A stretch of DNA of 64,000 nt from Aureobasidium sp. EXF-3400 (lineage: Eukaryota; Ascomycota; Dothideomycetes; Dothideales; Saccotheciaceae): the NCBI GenBank assembly GCA_024195585.1, contig SWBL01000048.1, forward strand, positions 124,001-188,000, in the 5' to 3' direction. Position 1 is the stretch's first letter. Each line of letters opens with the position of its first letter. A program made the position numbers and the translations under genes. The notes under the pieces are model-generated. The model ran no database searches. It saw only the letters and a list, made by a program, of their open reading frames with translations, and was not told the DNA's origin. Below, piece after piece: positions 34,285 to 46,321 of this stretch.

Positions 34285-35974
34285 TCTCGTCTATAATATA
34301 ATAACACATTAAGAAGATGCAAATCTATGACAGAACTTGCAACCCACACAAACTCCTTGCCAAAATGCTCAACCTGGTATACCCAATGAAAGCCACGCAT
34401 CAAGAACAATCCCAAGAACGCCATACAAACGCCAGTCCCAACTCTCTTTTACTCATCGAGTTCATACTCGAGGGTATAGTCTTCGGAGCAGTCCGAACAG
34501 AAGAAGTTGCCGAACCCCTTGCAAGTCGCAATATGATCATTGCACATGTCTGGAAAACGTCAGTTGTGTTACTCCTTGATTCCGACAGTCTGTCTCTCAC
34601 CTATCGACCAAGCATCATATGAATAAGTGGATAAGAAACGATTGGTACAAATTTCTATCGTGTCCGTCCAGATGTAGTAACTGTGGTTGCAGATATACCA
34701 GCTATATGTATATGTGCACATCCTTGGTATTTTGTATGGTAAAGCGTAGAGACTTTCTTAGTTGCAGGATGGTATGAAGTCGAGAGGAGGGCTACTCAGA
34801 CATTAGAGGTGGCACTCTCCGTATGGATGAAGGTAATACCACTTACTCGATCCAGTAGATAATATCGAACAAAGAGATAGACAACACACGGATAAGTGAG
34901 TGAACAAAGGAAAAAAGAGCGGTCCTATATACAAAACAGACAAGACTCGGAGTAGGCATCTACTCGAGTGGTTCAAACTGTTTTTCGACTTTACTGCTAC
35001 TCAGCATCTGACCTAGCTCACATCATCTTATCGACTTACCGTTACTACGACCCTTTAACCCGGATCTGCCAAAATCTGTTGGTATACTGTCCATTGTGCC
35101 CGTTTACCGCTTCGAGGTAAAAGGTACAAGAACAAAGAAACATCCTTGAAACGTTGTCCACGCTCCTTCTTCAATGCAATCCGGGAAAAACTAAAGGCGC
35201 GAATCACCTCTATCATGTCTTCACCCATCTTCGTAGAAACACCAGAGAACAGAAACCAAAGCATTTGTCCATTTCTCTAACTCATGAGAAGAAGAATACT
35301 CGAGTACATGCCCCCCGGTCGGTCCTCGTTATCAAGGTGGTCCGGCGATAACGGTTTTATCTACCAGGCATGCATGCATCTTTCTTATCGCTTTCGGCAA
35401 TGTTCGGGACGGTAAAAAAGATAAGGAATGCTTCCCGTTGCCGAGTTTGGAAGTATCGGTATGACTTTGTGCTTTGTTTGCTTGACTGTACGAAGGGTAC
35501 CTGGACTCTTTAGTACCTCTTTGTACCTTCAGACGTGGTTGTCAATAGATAGCTGATATGAAACGATACTGCCTCTGCATTTTGTATAGGCACCTCTGTA
35601 TCTGTTCGTGTCGTATTTTATGCGTTTCCAACGTTGTTGAGAATCTGTCTTCCTAGAAAGGTATCTGGAATGATAGAGTTGATGCATGATCAGAGCACAT
35701 TTGCTGGAATGACTGAATAGTAATATCTGTTATACAGCGATTGTAACAGAGCAATATCAGAATAAAAACACCTGGGCAAAACACTCGTAACTCCATGTCG
35801 ACTCCATGTCGACTCCATGTCAACTCCATACATCTTTTAGGTTAAAGAGATCTTGAAGCCGGTGCAGTACCCTCAGACGGTTTGCTACCAGCGAAATTCT
35901 CCTGCTGTGGCCGTCTTGTGCTCCACTTCGCTTACTGAAGCCCCCGATGTTTTGGTTATGATGTTGCCCAGACA
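34285..35974. other. 1.7-kb intergenic region with an 11-bp repeat
   Basis: This lies between convergent genes (ACOT9-like and LST8). No recognisable coding frame, tRNA or transposon end is present. A short 11-bp tandem array lies near the LST8 stop. Confidence 0.5.
35791..35830. repeat. 11-bp tandem repeat, about 3.6 copies
   Basis: Units of CTCCATGTCGA at 35791, 35802 and 35813 (the last with two end changes), followed by a partial CTCCATA. It sits about 150 bp past the LST8 stop codon, so it may fall in the 3' untranslated region. Confidence 0.9.
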
Positions 35975-37142
35975 CTATCTGGTCTCCGAGTAATCATTCA
36001 GTGCCACACAGACTGCTCCACGATGGTGTCCATTGTATTGTCTGATGACTTGCTTGGAGCTCAGCTCCCACAACCGCGCATAGTGATCGCTGCAAGCTGT
36101 CACCAAGTAGGCGCTATCGGCACTGAAAGCGCAGTCCCAGACCCAGCGTTGGTGGCCATCGAGTTCCTGCTCGAGCTCAAATGCACTGCTGTCCTTGTCT
36201 CCAGGTCCAGCAGCCATGGCGTTATGGCTCGACAAATCGACTGACCAGATACGCGCGGTATGGTCTGCAGAGCAAGTGGCTAGGTGGCGAACGTCGGGGG
36301 ATAGTAGAACGCGAGTGATATACGTGTTGTGGGCGTTGAATTTCGTGACAGGCACCAGCGTCGTCACATCCTTGGCTGTTATTATGCGCCAAACGTAGAC
36401 TGAGCCGATTTGGCTGTTGCTGACAGCAGCACAGAGCAGAGAGCCATCGGACGCGACAGTCACCGAAGCGACAGACTTGTCCTCTTCCGGGATCAACTGG
36501 TGTGAGCATTTGTTTTCGGCGAGGTCCCAGATCCGTACGTTGCCACCTCTGTCACAACTGATGAGCTCGCCCTGGTTGGGATGGATGACTACATCGTTGA
36601 CAGGAACGCCATGGCTGTAGTTACGCTGAACGTGACCAGTGCGTGTGTCCCAGATCTTCACTGTGCCATCTTCCGAACTCGTCACCATCCATTTACCCTC
36701 GCAGTGGAAAGCAAGTCCTGTGATATTGTTGGTGTGACCTTCAAATGTCAAGACGGCAGCCGGATTCGTAGACTTGATGTCGTAGAGCTTCACAGTATGA
36801 TGTCCGGCGGCAGCAAGGAAACGCTTGTCTGGCGATATGCACAAGCGGTTGACCTGTGAATCTGGATGAGGGATTGTACGGCTGCATATGCCTGAGAGTG
36901 CTTCCCAGAATCTGGTGACGATTTTGTGTCAGTCCTAGCACATTCGTGGCGTAATGCAAGACAAATCATGCTCCCTTTTGCGCCTGACAAGAAGGGCCAC
37001 AGCGCGCCATGTGACAAAGAAATGCAGGCGTTTGCACACACTTACCTGATAGTATGATCATAGCCAGCTATATTTGATCAGCTATATGCAATTTACAACC
37101 TTGTGAAAAGCAAAAGGTACCTGTACACAGAATGACACTCAT
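35975..37142 (-). CDS. LST8: WD40 protein LST8, subunit of TOR complexes
   Basis: Three exons: 37142-37121 (22 nt), 37067-37046 (22 nt) and 36911-35975, 326 aa. The protein is a seven-bladed WD40 propeller that binds the TOR kinase domain and stabilises TORC1 and TORC2. The start MSVILCTAGYDHTIRFWEAL is assembled from all three exons and matches the conserved LST8 start, which confirms both tiny exons. Blades include VKLYDIKS, VKIWDTRTG, VRIWDLAENK, ARIWSVDL and ARLWELSS. The C-terminus reads YNGHHRGAVCVALND. The second intron (134 nt) is longer than the local norm of about 52. All residues expected for a working propeller appear present. Confidence 0.95.
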
Positions 37143-37535
37143 AATGGTGGCTTGATTGATTCGTGATACGAGATATGTGGTGGGGTCCTTCGCAGTGATC
37201 GCGCAGTGCGCGCGTGGTTATGTAGAGCCTTGCTGACCACCGGTAGTGTCGATATTCCAGACTACTATATTATTCGAGTATCGCGTTGGTGTTTTGACAA
37301 TGTTTTGAAGATATTGTGATGGTTGCAGGCGTGATATGCAGATGGATGTTCTAGAAGGTCGAGGCAGAAGGTGTGAAGGAGCGAAGCCTCCACGTCGTCG
37401 GCTGTCGGCCGTAGCTTCCCGATGGCCAGGGTCGGTTTATTTCACATAGTTAAAAATCACCTTCGTATCAACATTTCTTCTTGAACATCATTAAGCTTAA
37501 TCGTGATATGCGTCATTTGTGCGCTATAAATCTAT
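37143..37535. promoter_or_regulatory. LST8 promoter and ELP1 3' region
   Basis: 393 bp between the LST8 start codon and the ELP1 stop codon, both genes on the minus strand. It contains a short GC-rich stretch (near 37380-37430). No specific motif was recognised. Confidence 0.4.
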
Positions 37536-40500
37536 CTAACCAAGTAGTGAAAGCCTCGAGAACGCCTTGACTACAGGTGGTTCCCGCTTGGTCTGATTCG
37601 CCTCCATGGCATCAAAGAACACGCCTTGACCACCAGTTGTAGGTCTGCCAGCTTCATCCTCTCCATTGGCCTCTCCGGACTCGGTATTGGAAGGCTGCGT
37701 CGGCTTGACCTGGAAAACTTCGGGGATACAAGTCTTACACAGCTCGACGACTTCGGCCATAGCATTTTCCACTGCCGCAGCACGCTCTCTCATGGCTCTT
37801 CTCATAAGACCTTCGACAAGACGGGCAACCTCCTCGCTAACGCTGTTTGTGCGCTCAATGAGACGTCCTATTGAGTTAACGATGTACTCTTCCTCGTACA
37901 CACTGCCCTTCTTGCCTCTAGCTCTCTTGCGCTCCTCGCGTCGGCGGTTCTTCGAGGTCTTGCGAGTGGCGTTCGAGGCAAGAGTGCCAGTACTGCGATT
38001 TGTGTATCGGGTCATGAAAGTACCAGCCGAAGTCGTAGCCTCGGTCGGTGCAAGTGAGATGTTATCAGGAATGTCCGGTCCATCTGCAGGAACGCCTCCG
38101 AAGAAGGCAAGTGGGTCCTCCTCCTTCTTCTGTCTCAGATCCCGAAGTCTCGGTACCTGAGCATTGAGCTGACTCTTCATCTCAGCAAGAAGCTCTGTCA
38201 TGGTTGCGGACCCCTCTACGAGACCAGGGTCAACAACAGATGCGATCAGCTCTGCACGTCGTCTCAAGCCGACAACTCGGATGGCCTCTGCGTAGTAGTA
38301 ACCCTTGCACAAGCTTTTGATGGCTCCTTCAATGTCATTGAGGTAGTCCAGGTGAACAGTGGCTGCATCGTAATATTCCTTTGACTCTGTGAGTGCCTCG
38401 GCGAATGCTTCACCTGCAGCCACAAGCTCATCCTCATGCAGAGGTATAAGAGTTGCCGAAGAAAGACACTCGCGCCACTCGTTTGCAGACCGGTAAGCCT
38501 CAAAGGCCAGGCTGTACTCGCCAAGGTATTCGTAGGCGATACCTGCCTCCTTGTAACGGTTCCGGCTGTTGAGGTAGTCGGCGTTCAGCTTCATTATCTC
38601 ATTCAATCGCTGAGTCTGGTATCTGTAAAGATGCATAGCATCACTGTAGAGCTCGTGCTTGGCAATGTAGGTCTTAAGTTCGTCGAACTCATCCATGGTA
38701 AACAGATGGGCAAGAGCCTTGTTGTGCTTCTTCAAGTCGTGATCAATCGTGAACTGTCTTCGAAGAGGCTGCATTTTGCCAAGACCTTGGACATAAGGAA
38801 GGTACTCTCGAGGATCTTTCTGTGACTGCTGAGCGATAAGCAATGCAACGTCAAGATCGTAAAGACCGAGTGCATGATCGTAAAGCTGATTTACGTCTGC
38901 AAGGAAACAGATATGCTCGACAGCGCGTTCAACCAGATCCGGCTGTTCTTCTCGCAACTTGGCAATCAGAGACAAACCAGCGTCAAGATCAGGTGGTGAC
39001 TTGCAGACGTGCGCTGTGATGATGTTTTGTAGATGGGTCGATGTTCGGTTGCGCAACACATCCAAGAAAGCATCACAGACTCTGTTGATCTTTGAGCTCT
39101 GGGGTTCCGCGGCTGCTGTCTGAAGTTCAGTTGGGCTGTCACCATGCAGACCCAACTTCGGAGCATTGAGAGTCTCCTTGTACAAAGTTTCTGCAACATC
39201 ATCGTCACTGTGATTTGTTAGCTCGGCTCTTCAAGTTTCGATGAACACAGCATACCGTAGTTGTGAAAGGAACAGATCGATGTGTTCAGCCTTTTTCAGT
39301 TGCTTGCAGAACAGCAGGACGTTGGCCATGAATTGCTGTGGGGCATAGTCATGGAGAATGTTCATGTCAACTCTCTGGCCACGGCAAGCAAAGAATGCTG
39401 TCTTGTAATCTTTAGCACTGATACTTCTGCGAATACCAGCAAGAACCAAAGCACGTGGGTAGATCGTTTCCAAATTTCCTCTAGGCATCTGAAGGACGAG
39501 GGAAAATGCCGTAGGCATGACGGCGACGAGTTTTGCGCCTCTCTCAATGCTGCGGCAACGTTCATCTTTCTCAGGCTCGTCCAGAGGTATCTCTAGATCA
39601 CCTTGGTGAAGATGGACGAACTTGAGCAGATGTTGAGTTGTGGAGAAGATGAGATGAGCAGGAGTGGTCAAAAACGACGTGCAGTTGCGAATTTGCAGGC
39701 ACTCTTGTGCCTTATCGTCATCTGGAGACTTACGATAGCCAAATAAGGTACCGCCAGCCGAGAGACCAAACACGATTGTCGTTTCATCGTCCCTCCATAC
39801 CTCTGTCCAAGGGCAGTGTACTGGAAGTTTGGCAAGCAAAGATGATGAAGCGGCAGGACCGAGCTCGTACACACCACCGTGTGCGTCCTCAAAGCAGGCA
39901 CTCGAAAAGTCCACAGCAGAAAACAGAGAACCAGCACCGGAGCTCAACTCACCAGAGTCAAAAGCACTATCGTCAGAAATCTTAATCTCGACAATGCTAT
40001 CAGCTGGAGTGTTCGGTTCGCTGCAGAGCACTGATATGCCGTCCTCCCCAGAGAATGCAAGTTGTCGGGGAATCTGCTCTGCCAACGGTGCCTCACGCAA
40101 GAGCTTGGGGTGCTGGAATGGCCTGACGCTGTAGTCGAGCTCATACAAGGAGACGCCTTGCTGATGCAGAACTGCGATCTTGGTTGCCGATTCGTTGACT
40201 GCAACATCGATAGCATTGGCACTAAGCTCTAACTCGGCGAATGCCATAGGTGGTGGTACATTGGCCACCCTTAGTGGTGTGATCTTCAAGTTACGGCCAT
40301 CAATGACAGAAGTAAGGCCAAGGTCGTGTGGTGGTTTTGTCGAGCTTCTTGATACGCTGAACACGTATGAGAGCATGTGGAGAGAATCTAAGTGCATGTC
40401 AGTGCATGGTTCCTAGACGTGAACGGGATCTCGACTTACCGCCAGACGACGCAGAAAGATAGAGTGACTTCTCGGGGTGCCAAGCTGTACGAACCGGAAG

Positions 40501-41568
40501 TGATTCTGCTTCTGACGTGACGTTGGTGAAAATCTCCTGCTTGAGATAATAGTGGTAGTTGCCCATTGTCCAGAGTTGTACTCTGTCTTTGAATGAAACA
40601 GCAAGGACAGTAGAGTCGCTGTTCCACGCAAGAGTGATAGCACTAGCCCAGCTCTCCATATCTTCTGTGGAAAGGCGCAAAGAAAATTGGCCGTGACGCA
40701 GACCGTTGCGCTCGAAGAAAACCACATCCACACGATCAGAGTGACGCTGGATACTAGCCATGAGATTACCAGCAGGTCTCCAGCTCAAAGCGCCCTCAAG
40801 TCCATCTACAGGTTCGCCGACGCTTTCGAGTACACCTTCTCGTGAGTAGACTCTAATCATTCGTCGCTTTCCGTCCTGGACAGAGTTGACGGCCAGATAA
40901 GCACCATCTCCACGCCAGCTGATGGTGGTCTGCATTTGATCCAAAGAGCTAAGTTGGCCTTCATCGACGTGCTCTGGCACTGTTGGGTCTTTGAGAGCTT
41001 TGGCTCTCTTTCCCTGGAATTGTGTCTCACGTTTTCCCCATCCGACGGAGACGTGGGCAGAAACTTGAACATCCTCGAGAGATAGAGTAACGTTGGCGAT
41101 GCTTTCAAAATCGCGGGTCATGAGAATCAAAGTGTTGGCGCGAGTGCTGATGGCCAGCAATTCCTCGTCGGGCGACCATACAGCTGCAGCAATGCCCTCG
41201 TCTACCGATCCAACGATTTCGATAAGATCTTCTCCAGGTAGTGGCTCCTCTCTGACAATGACAATATCGCCACCAGCCAAGATCAAGCAAATAGTAGCAG
41301 TGTCGGCAAAGTATTGTAATGACAGGATACGATCCACAGGGATATCAGGCAAAGGACTGGGAGCATCCCATGAAGCAATTTGCTTTGCATCATGAGCAGA
41401 ATAGCAATCCTTGGCTAGGCGTCTGAGTTCGATGACCGGGCTGGAAGACGAAGGACCAAAGGCGGCAATAATACCATCGGTAGCGGGATCCCAGGTGGTA
41501 GCGGTAGGTGGCAGAGAGTCGCTAGGAAACTCGACAAGCGAATGCCTCGTATTCCGTAAGTTTCGCAT
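37536..41568 (-). CDS. ELP1: Elongator complex subunit 1
   Basis: Three exons: 41568-40440, 40387-39256 and 39207-37536 (introns 52 and 48 nt), 1310 aa. Elp1 is the scaffold of Elongator, which makes the cm5/mcm5/ncm5 modifications on wobble uridine of cytoplasmic tRNAs. The N-terminal half forms two WD40-like propellers (start MRNLRNTRHSLVEFP). The C-terminal half is a TPR-like helical solenoid (YAEAIRVVGLRRRAELI, YDAATVHLDYLNDIEGAI). Near the end is the basic tRNA-binding stretch KTSKNRRREERKRARGKKGS, followed by the family motif YEEEYIVNSIGRLIE. Length fits the family (about 1300-1350). The longer in-frame sequence upstream of 41568 looks non-coding. Confidence 0.95.
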
Positions 41569-41862
41569 GGTTTGATGTGTTATGTTACAAGCATTGATTG
41601 AACAATTGATGGTCAGCGGCTTCAAAAAAATCTTGGGAGTCGGGGCTAGCGGCTTTTCTTGCCGAGAGGTGCGAGGGTCAAGCTCCAAATGTCACGACAA
41701 AGCAATTCGGATTGGGCACAGAAGATGGATAGAAATGCAGGAACGAAGTCATAGACGTGTTTGGGATTCAGAGTCACTATTATATACATCCGAAAGGACG
41801 GGCCAGCGTCTTGAGGGTCGCACTGAAGCCAGGCCAATCTAGGTGCATCCACCACGATACGT

Positions 41863-42217
41863 CTATTGGTTCTTGTTGAGCTGCCAGACTGTTGGACTGT
41901 AAGTACTCGGACGATGGAGGAGGGCATAGTTGAGGCGATTGATTTACCAGCGACACCGAAGGGCAGGAAGAAACCGGTAGCTTGGAGTATGTTAGCATAA
42001 GTGACTCGGCTCGGGGCTCTCTAGACATCAGCTCACCCATGAAGCCCCAGAATCTGACGGCGAAGAACTTGGTCAAGGGGTTGAAGGGCAAGTTGCTGCG
42101 AGGGCCCTCGGGGTAGTGGTAGGGACTGGCAAGTTGCATGCGGGTCGAGGAGAAGGTACGACGGGCGACGATCTGGTTGGCCACGGTGGGCATGCGCATG
42201 GCGGTTCTGGACAACAT
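41863..42217 (-). CDS. COX8: Cytochrome c oxidase subunit COX8 (VIIc type)
   Basis: Three exons: 42217-42037, 41980-41948 (33 nt) and 41888-41863 (26 nt), 79 aa. It is a small single-span subunit of complex IV in the inner mitochondrial membrane. The presequence MLSRTAMRMPTVANQIVARR ends near an RTFSS-type processing region. The mature part holds the family stretch ASPYHYPEGPRSNLPFN, then RFWGFMATGFFLPFGVAVWQ as the membrane span, and ends LNKNQ. Both short 3' exons are needed to complete the membrane helix; the splices keep the frame. It diverges from MTR4 with 309 bp between starts. Confidence 0.9.
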
Positions 42218-42526
42218 CTGGACGGCGCTTGTCAATGGACAGTGCTGGAGCGACTGAGCAGCAGGACGTACGGTGAGGGTGTGTGTGATTGAGTGGAGAT
42301 GCTGGAGAGATTCAATTGCTCGCTGTGTCGCTGCTCACCCGACGCAGCGACGCCCAGCGATGGAGGCCGGCGAAAGTACGGAAGGCGCGTCATGCAACCA
42401 ATCATGTTGCTGCAACGCTCTTGCCGCATTGCCCATCTATCGCGATTCCAAAGCTCGACTTTTTTCCTCCAGTCGCCAGTCGCAACAGCAACCCATCGCT
42501 ATTCTCACCTCGTCCGTGAGCCCGCC
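42218..42526. promoter_or_regulatory. Divergent promoter region, COX8 / MTR4
   Basis: 309 bp shared by a respiratory-chain gene and an RNA helicase gene. A CCAAT box on the plus strand lies near 42395. The frame of MTR4 stays open upstream to about 42299. Confidence 0.5.
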
Positions 42527-45500
42527 ATGGACGATCTATTCGATGTCTTCGACGACGCCCCGCCCACCAAAAATGCAGTAGTCGCCAACGAAAAGCCGAG
42601 CAAAAAGCGTTCCGCAAATGGCCATGTCAAGACTCCCGAGCCCGCCGCCGTAAACCAAACCACTACCGACCCCGTTGCCGACATCAACGATGAGGACCAA
42701 GGCGTGCCAGTGCCTGCTGACCCCGAAACCACCGCCCCCGCCTCCGAGTCCAAGCGTCATAAACGCGACGAACCCGCCCCAGTTGTGACCGACACCTTCG
42801 AGACCGAGCAATCCAGAGAAGTCGCCGCCGCCGCTGGTCTCCAGGCCTCAAAGGAAGAAGCAAACGTCGTCCTCTCGCATCAAGTCCGCCATCAGGTCGC
42901 CCTTCCTCCGGACTACGACTACATCCCCATTTCGCAACACAAGCCCCCGCCGAACGGCCCTGCCAAAACCTACCCCTTCACCCTCGACCCTTTCCAACAG
43001 GTCTCGATCGCCAGTATTGAAAGAAATGAAAGTGTTCTGGTCTCGGCCCATACAAGTGCCGGAAAGACTGTCGTTGCCGAGTATGCAGTCGCTCAATGTC
43101 TGCGCGAGAACCAGAGAGTCATCTACACCAGTCCCATCAAGGCTTTGAGTAACCAAAAGTTCAGAGAATTCCAGGCCGAGTTTGGCGATGTCGGTCTCAT
43201 GACTGGAGATGTCACTATTAACCCCACAGCCACTTGTCTCGTCATGACCACCGAGATTCTGCGATCCATGCTGTACAGAGGTTCCGAGATCATGCGCGAA
43301 GTTGCTTGGGTCATTTTCGACGAAGTCCACTACCTCCGCGACAAATCCCGTGGTGTTGTCTGGGAAGAGACCATCATCCTCTTGCCCGACAAGGTCCACT
43401 ACGTCTTCCTTTCTGCTACCATCCCCAACTCGATGCAGTTCGCCGAATGGATCACCAAAACTCACAACCAACCCTGTCACGTTGTCTACACCGATTTCCG
43501 ACCTACTCCCCTCCAACACTACCTTTTCCCTGCTGGTGCCGAAGGTATTCACCTGGTCGTTGACGAGAAGGGTACTTTCCGCGAGGAGAACTTCCAGAAG
43601 GCCATGGCAACCATCGCTGACAGGGCCGGAGACGACGGGTCCGATCCTATGGCTAAGCGCCGAGGTAAGGGCAGCAACAAGAAGGTGAACAAGGGTGGCA
43701 GAAAAGAAGGCCCCTCGGACATCTACAAGATTGTCAAGATGATCATGATGAAGAACTACAACCCCGTCATTGTCTTCAGTTTCAGCAAGCGCGACTGCGA
43801 GAACTACGCCCTCCAAATGAGTCAATTGGCCTTCAACGACGACAACGAGAAGGCGATGGTCAAGAAGGTCTTCGAGAGTGCCATTGAAATGCTTAGCCCC
43901 GAGGATCGTGAGCTGCCTCAGATCCAGCACTTGTTGCCTCTCTTGCGCAGAGGTATCGGTATCCATCATTCTGGTCTTCTCCCCATCTTGAAGGAAACCA
44001 TCGAAATTCTCTTCCAGGAAGGTTTGATCAAGGTTCTGTTCGCCACAGAAACATTCTCCATCGGTCTGAACATGCCCGCCAAGACCGTCGTGTTCACCAG
44101 CGTACGCAAGTTCGATGGTGTTGCTGAGCGCTGGGTCACACCATCCGAGTTCATTCAAATGTCTGGACGTGCTGGAAGAAGAGGTCTTGATGAACGTGGT
44201 ATCGTCATCATGATGATTGACGAGAAGATGGAGCCTGCAGTTGCGAAAGAGGTCGTTCGTGGTGAGCAGGACAAGCTCAATTCGGCCTTCTATCTCGGTT
44301 ACAACATGATTCTCAACTTGATGCGTGTCGAAGGTATTTCACCCGAATTCATGCTTGAGAGATGTTTCTACCAGTTCCAGAACACCGCAAGTGTCGCTGG
44401 ACTGGAGAAACAATTGCTCGAGCTGGAGCAGGAGAGAAATCACATGAGCATCGAGGATGAGCCGACCATCAAGGACTACTACGATCTGCGTACACAGCTC
44501 AACAACTATGCAAAGGATATGCGCGATGTTGTGAACCACCCTCAGCACTGCCTTCAGTTCCTTCAATCCGGCAGACTGGTCAGGATCAAGCACAACGATC
44601 ACGACTTTGGCTGGGGTGCTGTTGTCAACTTCGCCAAATGCCGCCCTCCCAAGGGCCAGCCCGTACAAGACCCTCCTAACGCAAGCTCATATGTCGTGGA
44701 CGTTTTGTTGCAGGTAGCTAGCGATGTCACAGTGCCTGCCAACAAGAACAACGACGAGCTTCCCCCTGGTGTCCGACCTCCGATGGCTGGTGAGAAGGGC
44801 AAGATGGAAGTTGTACCAGTCTTGCTTTCTACTGTCGATGCGATCGGCCATCTCAGAATCTTCTTGCCCACAGATTTGAGGTCACCCGACCAGAGAAACA
44901 ATGTTCGCAAGGGTCTGGAAGAAGTCAAGAGAAGATTCCCTGACGGCATTGCCATCCTGGATCCCGTCGAGAATATGGGCATCACAGACGAGGGTTTCAA
45001 GAAGTTGCTTCGCGTAAGTTTTACCGGGTTTTCATACATGCAACGAATACTGACGAATATACAGAAAATCGAGATTCTCGAATCGAGACTGCTCTCGAAT
45101 CCTCTGCACAACTCACCTAGACTCGCAGCTCTCCACACCCAGTACGAGCACAAGGTCCAGCTTGGCAACAAGATCAAGGATGTCAGAAAGCAGATCAGCG
45201 ACGCCATGTCTGTGTTGCAGATGGAGGAGCTCAAGCACAGACGAAGAGTTCTTCGCCGCTTGGGCTTCATCAACGAAGCCGACGTGGTGCAGCTCAAGGC
45301 TCGTGTTGCTTGTGAGATCAGCACTGGTGATGAACTGGTGCTCAGCGAGCTGCTCTTCAACCGCTTCTTCAACGAGCTTACCCCTGAACAATGTGCGGCT
45401 GCCCTCAGTTGTTTCATCTTCGAGGAGAAGAGCAATGAGACACCGACGCTGAAGGAAGAACTCGCCAAGCCTTTCCGTGAGATTCAGGCTCAGGCTCGCA

Positions 45501-45861
45501 CTGTAGCCAAGATCTCGCAGGAGAGTAAACTGGCTGTCAACGAAGATGAGTACGTCGACGGGTTCAAGTACCAGCTGATGGAGGTCGTCTACAAGTGGTG
45601 CAATGGAGCAACCTTTGCCGAGATTTGGTAAGTTATGCTGCAAACATTTATCTGCTTACACATGCTAATCGTATCCATAGTAAAATGACCGATGTTTACG
45701 AAGGCAGTTTGATTCGTCTGTTCAGACGTCTCGAAGAGCTTTTGCGACAGATGGCACAGGCCTCGAAGGTCATGGGAAGTGAGGAGCTTGAGCAGAAGTT
45801 TGAGACTGCACTCACAAAGGTAAGACGTGACATTGTCGCGGCACAATCGCTGTACTTGTAA
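42527..45861 (+). CDS. MTR4: ATP-dependent RNA helicase Mtr4 (Dob1), TRAMP/exosome cofactor
   Basis: Three exons: 42527-45013, 45065-45627 and 45681-45861 (introns 51 and 53 nt), 1076 aa. It is a Ski2-like DExH helicase that feeds RNA to the nuclear exosome. After a disordered acidic head ([12 protein letters not shown]) come the motifs: [17 protein letters not shown] (Walker A), [17 protein letters not shown] (DExH box), SAT, then [19 protein letters not shown] and [10 protein letters not shown] (motif VI). The arch/KOW region and the helical C-terminus follow, ending [13 protein letters not shown]. The family start MDxLFDVFD fixes ATG 42527. The first intron is 51 nt with no in-frame stop, so retention would add 17 residues without truncation. 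Confidence 0.96.
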
Positions 45862-46321
45862 GTAAGCGGCGTGATTGCATATGGAAATGTTTTTCTCAAA
45901 GGCGTCTTGGGCATGAATTGGCGGCAAAAGCACGGGGCGGCGAGGCGTTTTGGTTGTTGTCGGTTCAACGAGCAAGCGAAGGCATTAGTATTGCAGAAGG
46001 CATACAGCTATTAGTGTGTCTATATCAAAGAATTCACAAGTGGTGAAGCATGTAGACAGGTAGATCAAATGACGACAAAGATTCGGTCACAAGCATGGCA
46101 TATGGTTGGACACTTGGTGTGCTGAGTTGGCGGTGAAAATGGTGATGGCTGTCGACACATGACCGTCGGTCTTGGTCGGTCTTCTTGGCGTCGTCCAAGT
46201 TCGACTCCAGCCAGAATCTTTAGCAACCAAGACTTTGCTTTCACACATCTAACGCATTTGTGTGGTGCGTTGTGTGAAGATCAACACAAACAACAACCTC
46301 GTCTCCTACTGCCTCAACGCA
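45862..46321. promoter_or_regulatory. MTR4 terminator and STS1 promoter region
   Basis: 460 bp between two same-strand genes. The sequence before 46322 is CAA/CCT-rich, as in fungal leaders. Nothing else was recognised. Confidence 0.4.

Noticed and set aside
42848..44158. 436-codon minus-strand frame inside MTR4
   Set aside because: It is antisense to the strongly conserved helicase domain and arises from codon bias of the true gene.
44599..45468. 289-codon minus-strand frame
   Set aside because: It is antisense to the MTR4 C-terminal half; Ser/Leu-rich shadow composition.
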